Origin: Rhinolophus ferrumequinum
Taxonomy: Eukaryota > Chordata > Mammalia > Chiroptera > Rhinolophidae
Length of the DNA stretch: 64,000 nt
Reading direction: 5' to 3'
NCBI RefSeq assembly: GCF_004115265.2
Contig: NC_046285.1
Coordinates: 80,614,015 to 80,678,014 of the forward strand
This document shows, piece by piece, positions 1-13,300 of this stretch; the stretch's first letter is position 1, and the number at the start of each line of letters is the position of its first letter. The notes under the pieces are model-generated. The model saw only the letters and a program-made list of their open reading frames with translations. It made no database searches and was not told where the DNA came from. The position numbers and the translations under genes were made by a program.

Positions 1-240
1 AGGTTGACAGTGCCCCTAGCTTCAGAAATGTCTCTCGTCAAATGGAGGGACATAGCAGTCACACACAGCTCTCACTTGCTTAGCTCAGAAGTAAACATGT
101 CACTTCCATTTGTATTTCATTGGCCAAAGCAAGTCACATGGCCACACCTCATTTCACAGGGACAGCGAGTGTCCAGCAGTGGGAGACACGGACTGTCTGT
201 AGGCAGCAGTAGTGATTACCACAAGGGCTCATGCCAAGGG
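1..240. repeat. possible old interspersed repeat, cut by the window edge
   Basis: The stretch ATTGGCCAAAGCAAGTCACATGGCC (118-142) followed by an A/C-rich arm is common in mammalian repeats. Family not assigned. Confidence 0.4.
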
Positions 241-1344
241 TGCATGGGTAAGGAAACACCTTCGTTATTCAGAAACACCACTAAACGGCGCGCCAGGAGA
301 AAAGCTAGAATACAGTTACACTCGTTTACATTCACCTCAAGACCTAGACATTTTATTTTCATCTTGTTTATTCCTGAGTTATTGGGGATAATATAAATAA
401 CCAAAAATAACTTAATTATACTTTCATTTATATTAGCTATCTTCAATATTAAAGAAAAATAAGGAGAAAATTAAGATTTTTTAAGTTACAGTAAAAAAAT
501 CATACATATTTAATTTCTAGAATTATTTCTTTAAGGACTGGTTTTAATCCATTACATGGGTGATATGTAAATGTGTGGGACAGCAGTCCATTAAATCAAT
601 TACTACAGTTGTGTAAATAATAATCTCAAGTCAATTTACCTTCTTAAATGAGAAGCTCAAGAATAGTCCATTAAATAAGATTTCTGCTATTTAAAAACCT
701 TTACTAAGTGTATAAAATCTCATGATTTTTGGTAATATTTATATCTAGAAAAGTTGCCAATACACATTCATTTACTTGAACCACCATAGATATATATCAT
801 AAAATAGCATTAAATGAAAAGCAAATTGATTATATACAATATAGCTGATGAACCTGAATAAAGGCTAAATTAAAGAAACACATAAACAATAAGTATACAC
901 TAATGCCCTTAAGGTGTTTAGATGATTGACTTTGTTGTTTACAATTAATAGTGTCAACAAAAGTTTATGATTAAAACACTCCATGGGCTACAATACCCAA
1001 CAATGTCCAGTAGTAAGAAAAATACCTTTCCTAGACCAGCTACAACTCAGAAATTACACAATTAACAACTAGTGAATAAGGTTCATTAGTGAACAATGTG
1101 CATTATAAGAATTTCAAGGACAATTAGTAAAAGAAGGTGCTGATGTCATATTGGGAGGGTGTGCCTGGGTGCACACATGAACATTATTTAAAAAACGTAT
1201 CTCATTTACCATTAAATTGCATTAGTAAACTGGATGGATAAAGTATACATTTGGGGGTTTGTGTTGTAAGTGTCTCTTCTAGTATGCATGAGCACTTGAG
1301 ACAGAATAAGGTAGTTTGTAAATTTAAATGGCAAATGGTGATTT
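241..1344. other. AT-rich DNA, no feature recognised
   Basis: No repeat, exon or long frame is convincing; AT content is high throughout. Confidence 0.6.
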
Positions 1345-1590
1345 TTTTATAGATGTGCTGGCACAATTGGTTATGCATATGGAAAAAAAGGTGGACTTTT
1401 ATCTCACACCACTTAAAAAATAAATTCCAAATGAATTAAATGTTTACATATAAAATTATCTGGTTAATCTAAAATCTGAAAAATATAGAGGAAAATATTT
1501 TTATAAACTGGGGGTGGAGGAGACCTTTCTAAGCTAGACAAGAAATCTAAAAGCCATAAAGGAAAATATTTTATGACATAAAAGTTAAGC
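1345..1590 (+). mobile_element. older LINE-1 (L1M) ORF2 fragment
   Basis: A diverged ORF2 piece encoding fragments such as GGGDLSKQDKKSKSHKGK in broken frames, immediately before the younger L1. It is too decayed for subfamily assignment. Confidence 0.65.
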
Positions 1591-1594
1591 AGTT

Positions 1595-3115
1595 GGTTTA
1601 GCAAAAGATACCACTAAAAAACCCAAACAATTCAATGTAATCCCTATCAAATTTCCAAAGATATTTTCAACAGAACTAGAAAATATAATCCTAAAATTTA
1701 TATAGAACCATAAAAGACCCCGAATAGCCACAGTAATCTTGACAAATAAGAACAAAGTGGGAGGTATCACACTACCTGACATCAAATCATACTACAAGGC
1801 TATAGTAATCAAAGCAGCATGGTATTGACATAAAAACAAAAACATAGATCAATGGAACAGAATAGAGCCCAGAAATAAATTCTGGCCTATACGGTCATTT
1901 AATCTATGAAAATGGAAGCAAGAATTTACACTGGGGTAAAGACAGTCTATTTAATAAATGGTGCTGGGAAAATTGGACAGACACATGCAGAAAAACGAAG
2001 CTGGACCACTGTCTTACACCATACACAAGAATAAATTCAAATTGGATCAAAGATTTAAATGTAAGACCCGAAACCATAAAACTCCTAGAAGAAAATATAG
2101 GAAGCAAATTTGCAGACATTACCCTTCGTAATATTTTTACTTATATATCCCCTCGGGCAAGGGAAGCAAAAGAAAAAATAAACACATGGGACTACATCAA
2201 ACCAAAAAGGTTTTGCACAGCAAAGGAAACCATCAACAAAACAAAAAGGCACCATACTGAATGGGAGAGGATATTTGCCAACAATACATCTGATAAGTGG
2301 TTAATATCCAAAATTTATTAAAAAACTCATACAACTCAACCCCAGAAAAACAAACAACCCAATTAAAAAATGGGCAGAGTACATACAGATGGCCAACAAA
2401 CACATCAAAAAATGCTCAACCTCATTAATCATTAGGAAAATACAAAAAAAAAAAAAAACCACAATGAGATACCACCTCACCCCAGTCAGAATGGCTATCA
2501 CCAGTAAATTAACAAACAACAAGTGCTGGCGAGGATGTGGAGAAAAGGGATCCCTTGTACTCTGCTGGTGGGATTGCAGACTGGTGCAGCCACTATGGAA
2601 AACAGTATGAAGGTATCTCAAAAAACTAGAAATGGAACTACCTTATGATCCAGCAATTCCACTCCTGGGGAATCTATCCAAAGAAATCCAAAACACTAAT
2701 TCAAAAAATTATATGCACCCCTATGTTTACTGCAGCGCTATTCACAGTAGCCAAGACATGGAAACAACTAAAATGCCCATCGATAGATGACTGGATAAAG
2801 AAACTGTGGTACATTTATACAATGGAGTATTACTTGGCCATAAAGAAAAATGAAATATTACCATTTGCAACGACATGGACGGACCTAGAGAACATTATGC
2901 TAAGTGAAATAAGTCAGACAGAGAAAGACAAATACCATATGATCTCACTTACATGTGGAATAGAATAAACGAACAAAACAGAAATAGACTCTGAGATATA
3001 GGGGAAAAAAACTGAGGGCTGCTAGGTGGGAGGTGGGTAGTGAAGGGGGAGAAGGTAAAGGGATTAGAAAGTACAAATTAGTAGTCACAATATAGCCACG
3101 GGGATATAAAAGAGG
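1595..3115 (+). mobile_element. LINE-1, 5'-truncated 3' end
   Basis: Carries the C-terminal part of L1 ORF2 and the start of the 3'UTR. The translation of 2645-2968 contains KLWYIYTMEYYLAIKKNEI and the SEISQTEKDKYHMISLTCG end typical of ORF2p. The 3'UTR has a G-rich stretch around 3025-3065. ORF2 is interrupted by frame breaks and an A-tract near 2447, so it is a dead copy. It abuts an older L1 fragment on its left. Confidence 0.92.
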
Positions 3116-3129
3116 TTTTACTTTGTTTT

Positions 3130-3300
3130 GTTTGCAAAAAAAGAAAAAGTTGGGATCAATCTTTTTTAAAGTGAAGTATTTGTAACTTGCTTTATTCTTT
3201 GTTTTGGGGTTTTTCTGTGCTTTGTTTTGTTTTGTTTTTTGCAAAATTGGGATCATTATGGTTTTGTGTTTACTGTTTTGTAAACAATTGTACTGACTAA
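3130..3300 (-). mobile_element. possible antisense L1M 3'UTR fragment
   Basis: GTTGGGATCAATC, TTTGTAACTTGC and a second AATTGGGATCATTATG block resemble the complement of old L1 3'UTRs. Rich in GTTTT runs; weak call. Confidence 0.4.
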
Positions 3301-6029
3301 TCAGAAATAGAAGTAGTTGGAAAAGATAAGTAAGAATACCAGAGTTGCTAAAAAAGATTTCTTTCACCCATCACTGTTGACCATTAGCAAAAACTTTGAA
3401 GGAACTTGAATTTACCTTCAGCAAAACTGTTTCTATATAGTACTTTTTTCTTCATTTTAGAATCCTAAAGAAAAAAAAAACAAGACAATATGTGTTCCCA
3501 TAACACAGAATAAATACAATTAGGAGAAACTGCTTCCTGGTAAGGTTTACAGTTTTAAAAAAGGATTAGCCAAAGAAGACAATGCTTAACCCAAAACAGT
3601 AAGTATAAAATGAAATGTCAGGTACCATAGTTATGGGAGAGTTTTCTGAGCAGGCCTCTCCTACTGCCCTCATATCTGCAAGAGACCATCCACAATGTCT
3701 ATACATAAATCAAATTCTGCCAACCAGGACCTTACCTAAACTGAGTGAAATTCTAAGAAGTATGCATTAATCTCTCTGGCCACACTGTAATGACAAGCAA
3801 TATTAATACATTCTGGAAAGCAAGCCTTCCTTCTAAAAGACGCACAGGCACCCAAATTAGGCAAAAACCATCAGATTGACACAAATGAATACAAGTTACT
3901 GAGCAGGAAGAATGCTAAGGAATATTGACTAAATTTTCATTGGTTAGCACAATTTAGTAGATCACTGAAGCCTCAAATGTGATGGCATTAGTTATAGCTT
4001 GTTTGAGAAAGGTGGGTATATGAATGATTCAAAAACTAAACTATGGTCCAAAAGAATGTTTTGCATTTACTAAAATTCTTCATGATGCATCTGATATTCA
4101 GAATAACAATAAAAATCCTTAGAGAGACTAGTTTTAAAAAAATGTTCAAGCTTACAAAATGTTCCATTTGCACATACAGCTTAAAACCCAAGCTAGAGAA
4201 AGTATTTGAATACCCAAGTGGTTATTGCAGAGATTCTGAAGGCATTAAGCTACGATTTCCTCAAGTGGAAAGAGTCGTTTGATAGCACTCACAAAATGCT
4301 ACAAGCAGAAAAGTGGAAGGTTTGACCAAGCAATCTGCTCACTCTCTTAGACAGGCCTCTCTCCTCCTCACGGTAAGGTTATTTGTCAAACCAATAGGAA
4401 GTCACTAGTAGTCATGCCTTTTAATGTGTTCAATTCTTTTGGCCGTAGCAGTTTGATGTTCTTCAGGTAATTAGATGTTTTAAATAGAAGCTGAGAGACT
4501 TAGACCTGGTAAGTAGATTTTTCCATCTAGCAGCAAAATACAGTATCTGCAAGCAGCTATCACATGTACATTCTTCACCACAAATGGCATCTGGCATAAT
4601 AGGTGAAATAACAGTCACATCTGTAACCATCACGTAAATACAGAATATAAATAAACCAGCGCTCATAAAATTCCGCAGTACCACGTTATCCTCGTTTTCA
4701 TTCCCTCCCACAATTATTTGATCTCAATTCTGAGAAGCTGACAAAGGAAGACAAGATTTAACAAAAGATAAATATATACACAAGTAAAATGATATTTAAT
4801 ATCTGTTCATTCTGAATACTAGAGTTATATTTGTCAATGTAGTCTGTTGATTCTCAGACACTCTAATACCAGGTCTGCCTATAAAATAATAACATACCTG
4901 TTTTCAATTGAAGTTTCCTTTTCTTTTTTAATAATCATATGTCTTATACACAGTATCTCTCAAGAGATAATGCTATCATAATGGCATGGGAAGAACACAG
5001 TTAAAAAACTGAAGAGTGATCTGGTAGGATAAAGGCACTGCAAATACACTTAATTTCCACCAAATATGAGTATATGTCAGTTTCTGTTAAATTAGAGTAG
5101 GAGGTGAAAAAAGAATCCACATAGATTGCGGTTCCACTGTATCACTGCAAGGCCTTTTCAAATGTAAAATGGAAAGATTCTCAGAGGAAAAAGAATCATT
5201 TCCTTTCACTGTTAGAAAACATAGCCCCATACACACTGTATCAGGATATTTCCCATCAAATTCTTGCCAGTCCAAATCACTGAAACAAACCAGTGTTTGA
5301 GAAAAGTCAGCTCCCCGTGGACTGAAAAAGAAGAGCCTACTTGTAAACTTCCCTTCATTTGCTTTTCAGTTCATTTTCAATACCATTTTCTAGTATCCAT
5401 GTGGTACAATTCTACTGGGGAGAACAGCCAGTGCCACCCTTGGGGGCAGGTCTTGGTTATGGAGGAAATAAAAATTGGATGAAAGAATATAAAAAAAAAT
5501 TAATCATCCCTTAACTCTGCTCCAGGGATAGAAGTCAAAAGCCCCCAATGGAAAGATAAATTTGTCCGTGAAAATTATTCCTATTGCAGGAAATACTCAT
5601 TCAATTTTAATCTTTTAATTGCATGAAAAAACCTGAAAGTCTAGCTTTCTATGGTGACTAGGATGAATTCAGAATTCCTATTTACCAGTTACATTTATGT
5701 ACATGAAAATTATCTGGAAGCAATATATCAAACTCTGAACTCATTCAAATCATTTGCTGCACAGTTTTCAAAGAAGATGCTACAATTTAGTCATTTCAGC
5801 ACCTTTGCATATTAAGAGTCACTCTAGTTAGAACAAAAGAATAAACATGTGTTGACTAAAACGATGCACGTAGTACTACTTGTAGTCTCTGTGGGGCACA
5901 CAAAGGAAAGGTGAGAGGGCCTTCCCTGTTCCCTTAATGAGCCTACAGAATAGAGAGATAAAAATGGAAGCAGGTATTGTTGAGTCCCAGGCCTAGGCAG
6001 TCCCGCCCCATGGCCTAATCCATCAGAGT
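3301..6029. other. unannotated intergenic or intronic DNA
   Basis: No repeat was recognised. The longest frames (for instance 4463-4711 on the minus strand, 82 residues) match nothing I know and have no supporting splice or codon signal. Confidence 0.55.
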
Positions 6030-6405
6030 GCTCCACCCTCCCCAGTGCCAGCGATTGGTTTCAGGCCAAGCCCAGGAACAAGCTGGGCTGAAATGGAGTC
6101 CATCGGGGACATCAGCCATGGGGACTTCACCTGGGTTTGCCAAGCTGGAGGGCTCATTCATGGATGCATTCAGCAAATCTTTGTTAGCTAGCTCTCCTGC
6201 CAACAACCCTTCCAGATGGCAGATGGAAGCCACACAGAGGAAAACAAAGGGGAGAGAAGGAAGGAGACAGATGGCTGGAGCATCTGGATGCAACCAGGCC
6301 AGATCGACCCCTGGACTTTTTAGTTTCATGAACCAGTAACTCTCTTTTCAATTTAAGGCACTTTCGGTTGAGGTTTCTGTTCTTTGCAACCAAGAGTCCT
6401 AACTA
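6030..6405 (+). mobile_element. old LTR remnant, MaLR/ERVL type (fossil)
   Basis: The right end (AATTTAAGGCACTTTCGGTT ... CAACCAAGAGTCCTAACTAG, 6350-6402) is the typical terminus of mammalian-wide ERVL/MaLR LTRs. The left boundary is uncertain and no internal region is adjacent. Confidence 0.5.
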
Positions 6406-6737
6406 GCACCCCACACCACCGCCAGCGTCTAAGAATGGTACTGAGGTACAGCCCATCTCCGTGTCTGCCCGTTAAGGTCCTAGCCCTAAGTCACTTTGGA
6501 GCAGCCTTATGGCCCATTCTTTACCCCTTCCCAGCATTTCTACTCCTAATTTGGAGTGGCTCTCCAACTCGAACTTAGACCGGTCCCAAAAAATTTGGAG
6601 GTAACCTACCCTCCAACTACAACTTAGACTCGTCTATTTTCCTTTGAGGAAACTGGAAACCTACACAGGACTCACATCCCACATCAACGTATGCGCGCGG
6701 AATTAGACAAACACCATCAGGGTACGCTCTCCTCTCT

Positions 6738-8290
6738 CGTATCCAATGCAGGAATGCTCTTATTTCCCTGGCCAACAACCCATCAGCCTCTGGTTAAATA
6801 CTTCCAGAAATGGGACGCTCCTTACCTCAAGCACCACGTGTTCCATTGATGGACAGCTTCAGTACTTGAGAAGTGTCACTATTATACCAAAGCAAAAATT
6901 TCTGTCCCTAAAATTGCCATTGCTTTACGCTATTGCTGCTAAGCAGAGCAAAAGAGAGTGAGCTTCCTTTTCTACGTGTCAACACTTCAAATATTTGAAG
7001 ACAATTAGCATGGCTCCCTTGGGTGTGTATTTTTCTACAGTTCCTTCAGCTATTTCTCAAAAATACATGACTTCTAGATCCTTTGAAATCCTGATTCCCC
7101 TTGTCTAGGTACACCCTACTGTGTCAACATCCCTTTTAAAACGTGTTATCCCCCCTATCAATCCCACCACTGAACAAACCTTGTGGTGGTCTGAAAGGCC
7201 CAGAAAACTGTGGGCAGGTCACTTCCAAAGGGCAGCGGAACATTGTTATCGCAACAAATCCTAAGATTTCATTGGCATTTTTACTTATAGCAAACATACC
7301 ATCTGCTTGACAATTTTACTACAATTCCTGCCACATCCAGAAAGTTTGTGGCATTGAAACTCCCGATGATCAAAAACCTCCAGCATTTTTTTTTATAAGA
7401 ACCTACTGCATTGAGCATCTTTCCTTCGCACTTTGCGTAAGGGGTAGTTTGGTGTTTATCTATTTTTTATCCTAAGCTCCAAAACAGGACCCTTGCAGGT
7501 TTGCACATCACTGCACGGCCAGGACCTGGAATACTGTGTAACACATGGTAGGGACTCGATGAAGGCTGACGAACCAAGCAAATCCAAATGCAGGACCCTC
7601 CATCCATTGCGGTGTACTTAATTTCTGATTCAGCCTTGATATTCAGTTAGTTGGGGTCACTTTCAGTCTAAACTCAGCATTAGTATACTTCTTAATTCAT
7701 GTTCCCTCTAAATTTAATAAGTCTGCCTTATTCAGCTTTCCCTAAGACATTGATGAAAACTCTGGACAGGCTGGAGCCAAGGTTGGAGCCCTTGAATGTA
7801 GCCCTCAGCAAGAGACTGCTCAAGGTAACACTGAGCCATTACCCATACATCAGCGCTGGAGCAGCTGACCCAGGTTCAATTTCATCACTTCACTCTTGAA
7901 GGGCTTTTAAAAAGGCTTTGTTACAAATCAAAACACAGTATTTAGGTTGAATCTTATGCAACTGCCATTTTGTAGGCCAAAAATCTTCCATAATCAGCAA
8001 TGTCATGTGGTTCAACCTAATTCAAAGCATTCCTTTAATAGCTAGCCACTGTTTGTTTTGTTTTGTTTGTTTTGTTTATTAAGTTACCAGGAACTTCCTT
8101 AGAGAATCTATGCTGGATCTATTCTGCCATGTCCAGAATCTACTATCTTCCACCTCAGAAATCATGATATCGCCCAAGTCTTCGCCAACTAACAACTCAC
8201 CTGAGCAAGTTCCTTCTTCATTTAGGATGCCATTTGCTTGAACCTAGAGACCAAGACCTAATCAATGGAACAGAGGGGTTGTCTCCCACC
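6738..8290 (-). mobile_element. long antisense L3/CR1 LINE remnant
   Basis: On the + strand the order runs from the element's 3'UTR side into the RT region. Recognisable blocks include TCCAATGCAGGAATGCTC, CACTTCAAATATTTGAAGAC, CAACATCCCTTTTAAAAC and TTGATGAAAACTCTGGACAG, and a degenerate version of the GAACCCATGCTGG region near 8110. Together they cover about 1.5 kb with one or two insertions (around 7390-7600 and the GTTTT run near 8053-8078). L3/CR1 elements predate placental mammals and usually survive as pieces of a few hundred bases. Coding capacity is lost. Confidence 0.8.
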
Positions 8291-10339
8291 AACACCTAAG
8301 TGTGTCTTGGGCTCTTCTTCTCACACTAAACTGTGTTTTACCATTTAAGGCCTGAAGACTAGTCTCCATATGGAGACCCGTATAGCACGCACATCAGAGT
8401 TTCTCACACTAAATCCCTCCTCCTCCTGCAGCTAAGTGGCATCTTACAGCGCCTCGATAACTGCGAATACCGAGGCATTTCTACAAGTAAGCAGCAAGGT
8501 GACAATGCATGCTCTTGTGAAATGCCTCCCCCATTCCAAGAGTGTCAGATGACCACACTACTCCTCAGCCTAAAAGAAGAAATTCCAAAAGACAGGATGG
8601 TATGTGACCTTTAAACAATAAATGTGAATTTTAAAGAGTCAATGAAAAATATTACTGAGACAAGTTCAGAGCTGTTAAATAGATGAATTCGAAATGAATA
8701 AAGCAGCATATGAAACAATTTGAAAGTTACACTATACATTATGGGCAGAGATTATGTATACACATAGGTAAATGCAAGATAAGGAAAAGGTACAGATTAG
8801 GAGAAAAAAATTAAGTATAAAAAATTGTCTCTGTATGGTGATCCTTTTTAAAAACGATAGAAGCTGCTAACTAAAGCTAGATGCTGTAACATTCTAATGT
8901 GATCCCGATTCTTAAATATAAATGGGTTTCTAAAGTATGACATCCTATACATAGTACACCAAAGAATTCATTTTCCTAGTTTTGTGTTTTGTTCATTTCT
9001 TATTTCGCAATTAGTGATACTGGTCACGAGAGTGAAGGAAAAAAGAATTCCAGTAATGCAGCATACGTTTGCCATTTTCAAATACATGCAAGGAGTCTTA
9101 AAAAGAAAACCAGACCTAAGCTTTAATCAGATGAAATATCTAATAAGTATTAATATATTCTTAGAAAAACAGGAGGGGGAAACTTATGGTTCTGAAATCA
9201 TCTGAATCTAGAAATGAGATTATTCTTAAAAGAGGCGTTGGACAAATGAACTTTGACAACAAAGATTTCAAATGAGCCGTTTTAAATGAGTTGTTTTCTC
9301 CAATGGGCAGCCCAGTACGCACTGTGAAAGCTTCTAGGGCATAATTCAAAGGTTGCTTTTTCTCCCAGGAAAGTAATGCTGTGCCCTCTGTACTTGCCAA
9401 AGGAGGCTTTTGGATATCGCTCGCGTGGGCTGCTAAACTGTCAATTATTCCTTAGGTTTCCTAGTTTGTGGTTTCTCCAAAGCTCTCTGCTTTCCGCCTA
9501 CTTGGAGACATGCCCCTCTCCACTGCTCATTAGCCGTAACAGGGTACATTCAGAAACGGAAGGATGACCCTCAAGCCAAGCTATCTAGCTGTTATTTGCA
9601 GGACTAGGAAAATAGGCAATGGGGTAAACAATTAAATCTGTAGTTTTCAACTGGACTTAGAGATCAAGCGTGGATGTGAGTTTTTCCCTAACTAGGTTAC
9701 ATTTTGGAGCATCTTGCTCTCCTTAAATTGGTCAGCTTTTATGTTTAAAATGTCTAGGCTTACTACTGCTTTGTCTTTTCCAGTAGTCAGGAAGCACATG
9801 CTTGGTCTATTGCCCTCAGTTACTTTTCAAAGGCAACTTGTTGAAAAGGATTTGCAGCTAGAACAAAGGTGACAAGTGACCTTTGCTGGCTGCAAAGACC
9901 TTTGTCATAATAACCAGCTGCTTTCTGGTCTGTAAGAGAACGATTCTTTCAGCTTTCATTTATTGTTTCTAATATCAGCTCTGGGTCATTATAAATATTA
10001 TTCCACAAGTCTTCAAAGGACCAAGGTTTGAGTAATGAGGCCCTTGAAGTGGCCCAGACCTTTAATTTCAGCTAGAAAGTCAGGCAAATGTTTTCTCCTG
10101 TGCCAAATCTTTTGGAGGAAATGTCCAACATGCTATTGGATAAATTAACCAATAAAACTCACTTTCAGATAAAGACAAGTTAATTCTGGTATATTTCCTA
10201 GCTGTTTTAATTTGTGATGGAATTTGCCTCAAAAGAGAACACATTGTAAATATTCCTCCAAGTCCTCCCCAAAGGACTTGTGCCCATTTATTAGAGTGTC
10301 TGTGCATTGGGGAAAAAAAGGAAATATCAAAATCTTTCA
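8291..10339. other. apparently unique DNA before the ERVL
   Basis: No repeat was recognised up to the start of the ERVL protease region. Contains the CAAAG palindromes at 9860-9906 and a C/T-rich part around 9380-9560. A gag region or 5' LTR of the ERVL was looked for and not found. Confidence 0.5.
9860..9906. promoter_or_regulatory. overlapping CAAAG palindromes
   Basis: CAAAGGT (9864-9870) and ACCTTTG (9879-9885) are exact complements eight bases apart; CAAAG at 9893-9897 faces CTTTG at 9900-9904. AACAAAG fits a TCF/LEF-type motif, and AGTGACCTTTG fits a nuclear-receptor half-site. The function is not shown by the sequence. Confidence 0.3.
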
Positions 10340-13300
10340 GCCACTAAACACTGGCTCTGAATTGACACTAATTTCTAGAAAGCAAAAATATCAGTGGGAG
10401 CTATGTGGAGCTCACACTGGTCAGGTGATAGATGGAGTTTTCCATCAAGTTCAAATTACAGTGGGCCCAGTTGGTCTACAGACCTACCTTGCAGTGATTC
10501 CCCAGTTTCTAAACGTACAATTGGAATAGACACACGTGGCAACTGGAAGCATCTCTGTGGGGTGAAAGCTACTGGAATTTCCTCTCCCTACCAAGAGAGT
10601 AAACCCAGGGAAATTTCAGAGATTAAAGCTATCATCAAAGAAGCAGCAAGGACAATCCCATGTGACACCTACCACATGGCCGTCTTACTCACCAGTTTGG
10701 CTTGTGCAGAAATTAAGTGGATTTTGGAGAATGACCGTGGATTATCATAATTTTAACGAAGTGGTGACTGCAGCTGCTGACCCAGATAAGTAGTACCCTC
10801 ACTAGAGAAAATAAACATGGCTCTGGCACATGCTGTATAACTAATGCCTTTCTCTCCACAGTAATTTTCAAGGATCACCAGAAGTAGCTTGTTTTCACCT
10901 CACAGGGAAAATAGTCTATCTTCACAGTGTTGCCCTCAGGACTGGATCAATTCTCCTGCTCTCTGTCATAATGTCATTTGCAGAGGCCTTGATTGTCTTC
11001 ACCTTCCCCTAACTTCACAGTGACGAGATCATGCTGATGGGATCTAATAAGCAGGAACAAGCAAGCATTGAATGTCTTAGAAAGACAAACGGAAGCTAAA
11101 CCCCACGCAATTCAGCCCTCCTTCCTCCCCCAACTTCAGTGAAGTTTCTAGGGGTTTAATGATATGGAGCAAGTCCAGGTATTGCCTCCAACGCTAAAAA
11201 TAAGTTCCTGCACTTCAGACCACCTACCAGAAATAAAAGGCGCAATGCTTGGGGGGCCTTCTGGAATTTTGGAAGCAACTTATATCACACTTCAGTGTGT
11301 TACTTTAGCTCTTCCAGAGTCATGAGTCTACCAACTTCAAGTGGGGGCCAGAGCAAGAGAAGGCTTTGCAGTAAGTTCAGGCTGGAGTACAAGCCTCTCT
11401 AGCACTTGATCTTTATTATTCAGCAGATTCAACGACACTTAACATTTCTGTGGCAAATAGGGATCTTGTTTAGAACTTCTGGTAGGTACGAATAGGAGAT
11501 TCACTATGCAGACCACTAGCATCATGGAGAAAATTTGTTACCTCTTCTGTAGCTATTTTCCTTTTGAGAAATAGCTTTTAGTTTGCTACTGGGCCTTGAC
11601 AGAGATTGAACTCCTAACCACGGGACACCGGGTGACCATGAAGTCTGAGCTTCCTTCCCATCATGAATTGGAATGGTGTGTAGCCATAGGCTAGGTGAGT
11701 GCAATACCAGTGTATTATAAAATGGAAATGAAAGACCAAGACCAGTCAGGTTTGAAAGGTATGAGAAAGTTGTGTTGGGAAAGGCAGATTTATGCACCAG
11801 TCTTTCCACTTCCACTCAGCTGTAAGAACAGGCCTGGGGTCTGGAACACATCCTTACCAACAGATGAAGAGCCCACACAGCCTGTGCTGGGCTTCCGGCC
11901 TGGAGTGAGAATATCTTTTCCCGATTCAGGCTCAATGAGTGCTCCTTTGTTCTACTTACGCAAAGGCCCCCAGGCACGGCCCCAGTTTGTTTTTCAGACT
12001 CTGTGGGGCAGGGGGAGAGGTCCTTCTGCCGCAGCAGGACAGAGGTGCATAGAGGCCAGCTGCCCTATGCTGGCTGCAGAGGCATCCACTCGCCATGAGG
12101 GACCAATGCACACTGCTGAAGGTGATCTTGCTCTGTGTCTTCTCTGTGTAAGAAAAGCATTATTCCATCTAGCGCTTCCTGGGTGACTCCTATACCAAGA
12201 TGCAGTGGGCAGAAGTGTTTCACTTCTGTTCCTGGTGGCTGGCATTGGGATGATTTTCATTATCATCCGTGTGGTTGGAGTTCTTCCCTGCACTGGTTAA
12301 TGGTGCAGTCCTACTGGACAAGTTGCATGAACAGGTCACTCAGACTTCAACACAACTCCAGCTGCACTGCCTACTCTCTCTCAATCCGTGCCAATGGCTT
12401 CCTTACGACAGTGCCTGAAGAAGATATGTGTGTTCCACATGAATCCCCACATTTATCCACTGCAGAGGAAGCTCTTAGTGATCAGATGGGCAAAATGACA
12501 CATTCTGTGATGCCAGTCAGTCTCTTTCCTTTCTCACTGGGCCCATGAACAAAGTGGCTGCAGAGGCTATGCATGGACTCCACCACACGGACCCTCCCTC
12601 CCTCCCTGGAAATGAACTGGCTAAGTGTGACTAATCTGTCAATAGTGGAGACCAGCACTGATCCCCTGATATGGCACCATTTCCTGGAAGTACAGAACCC
12701 CACCAGGTGGCAGGCTGATTACACTGAACTCCATCCAACGTGGATGCCGCACAGATTTATCCTCATTGCAAGACACATATTCTGGATATGGATTTGTCTT
12801 CCTGTCGAAAGGGAAAGTGGTAGTTGAGCATCACCGTCCATAGACCACAGAAGGCTCTGTCCATCATCACAGCATTCTCCACAGTGTTGTTTCTGATCAA
12901 CGAATGAATTTCACAGAGAAGGAAACGTAGCAATGGGATTATGCGCATAGAACAGTCTGGCGAGTTGAAAGATGGAACGACTTACTGAAGACTCAGTTAT
13001 AACACCAGTTAGGACCCTGCACCCTGAAAGACGGTTCTGATGCAGTATATGCTTTGAATCAAAGACAATATATAATGCTGTCTCCCCAAAAGCCAAAGTT
13101 AACAGATTCGGGAGTCAAGAAGTAGATGTGAAAGTGACTCCTCTTATTATTATACCTCATAAATCACGCCCCAAATTGTTCCTTTCTATCCTGACAAACT
13201 TGAGCTCTGCTGGTTTGGAGGTCTTAGTTTCCAAGGGGGCAATGTTTCAATCAGGGCACAACAATGCCCTGTTTGTATGTTTAATTTACATACAAGTTGT

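Noticed and set aside
4463-4711. 82-residue minus-strand frame with a hydrophobic stretch and CGEECTCDSC
   Set aside because: Single short frame in AT-rich DNA without any recognised homology or promoter context.
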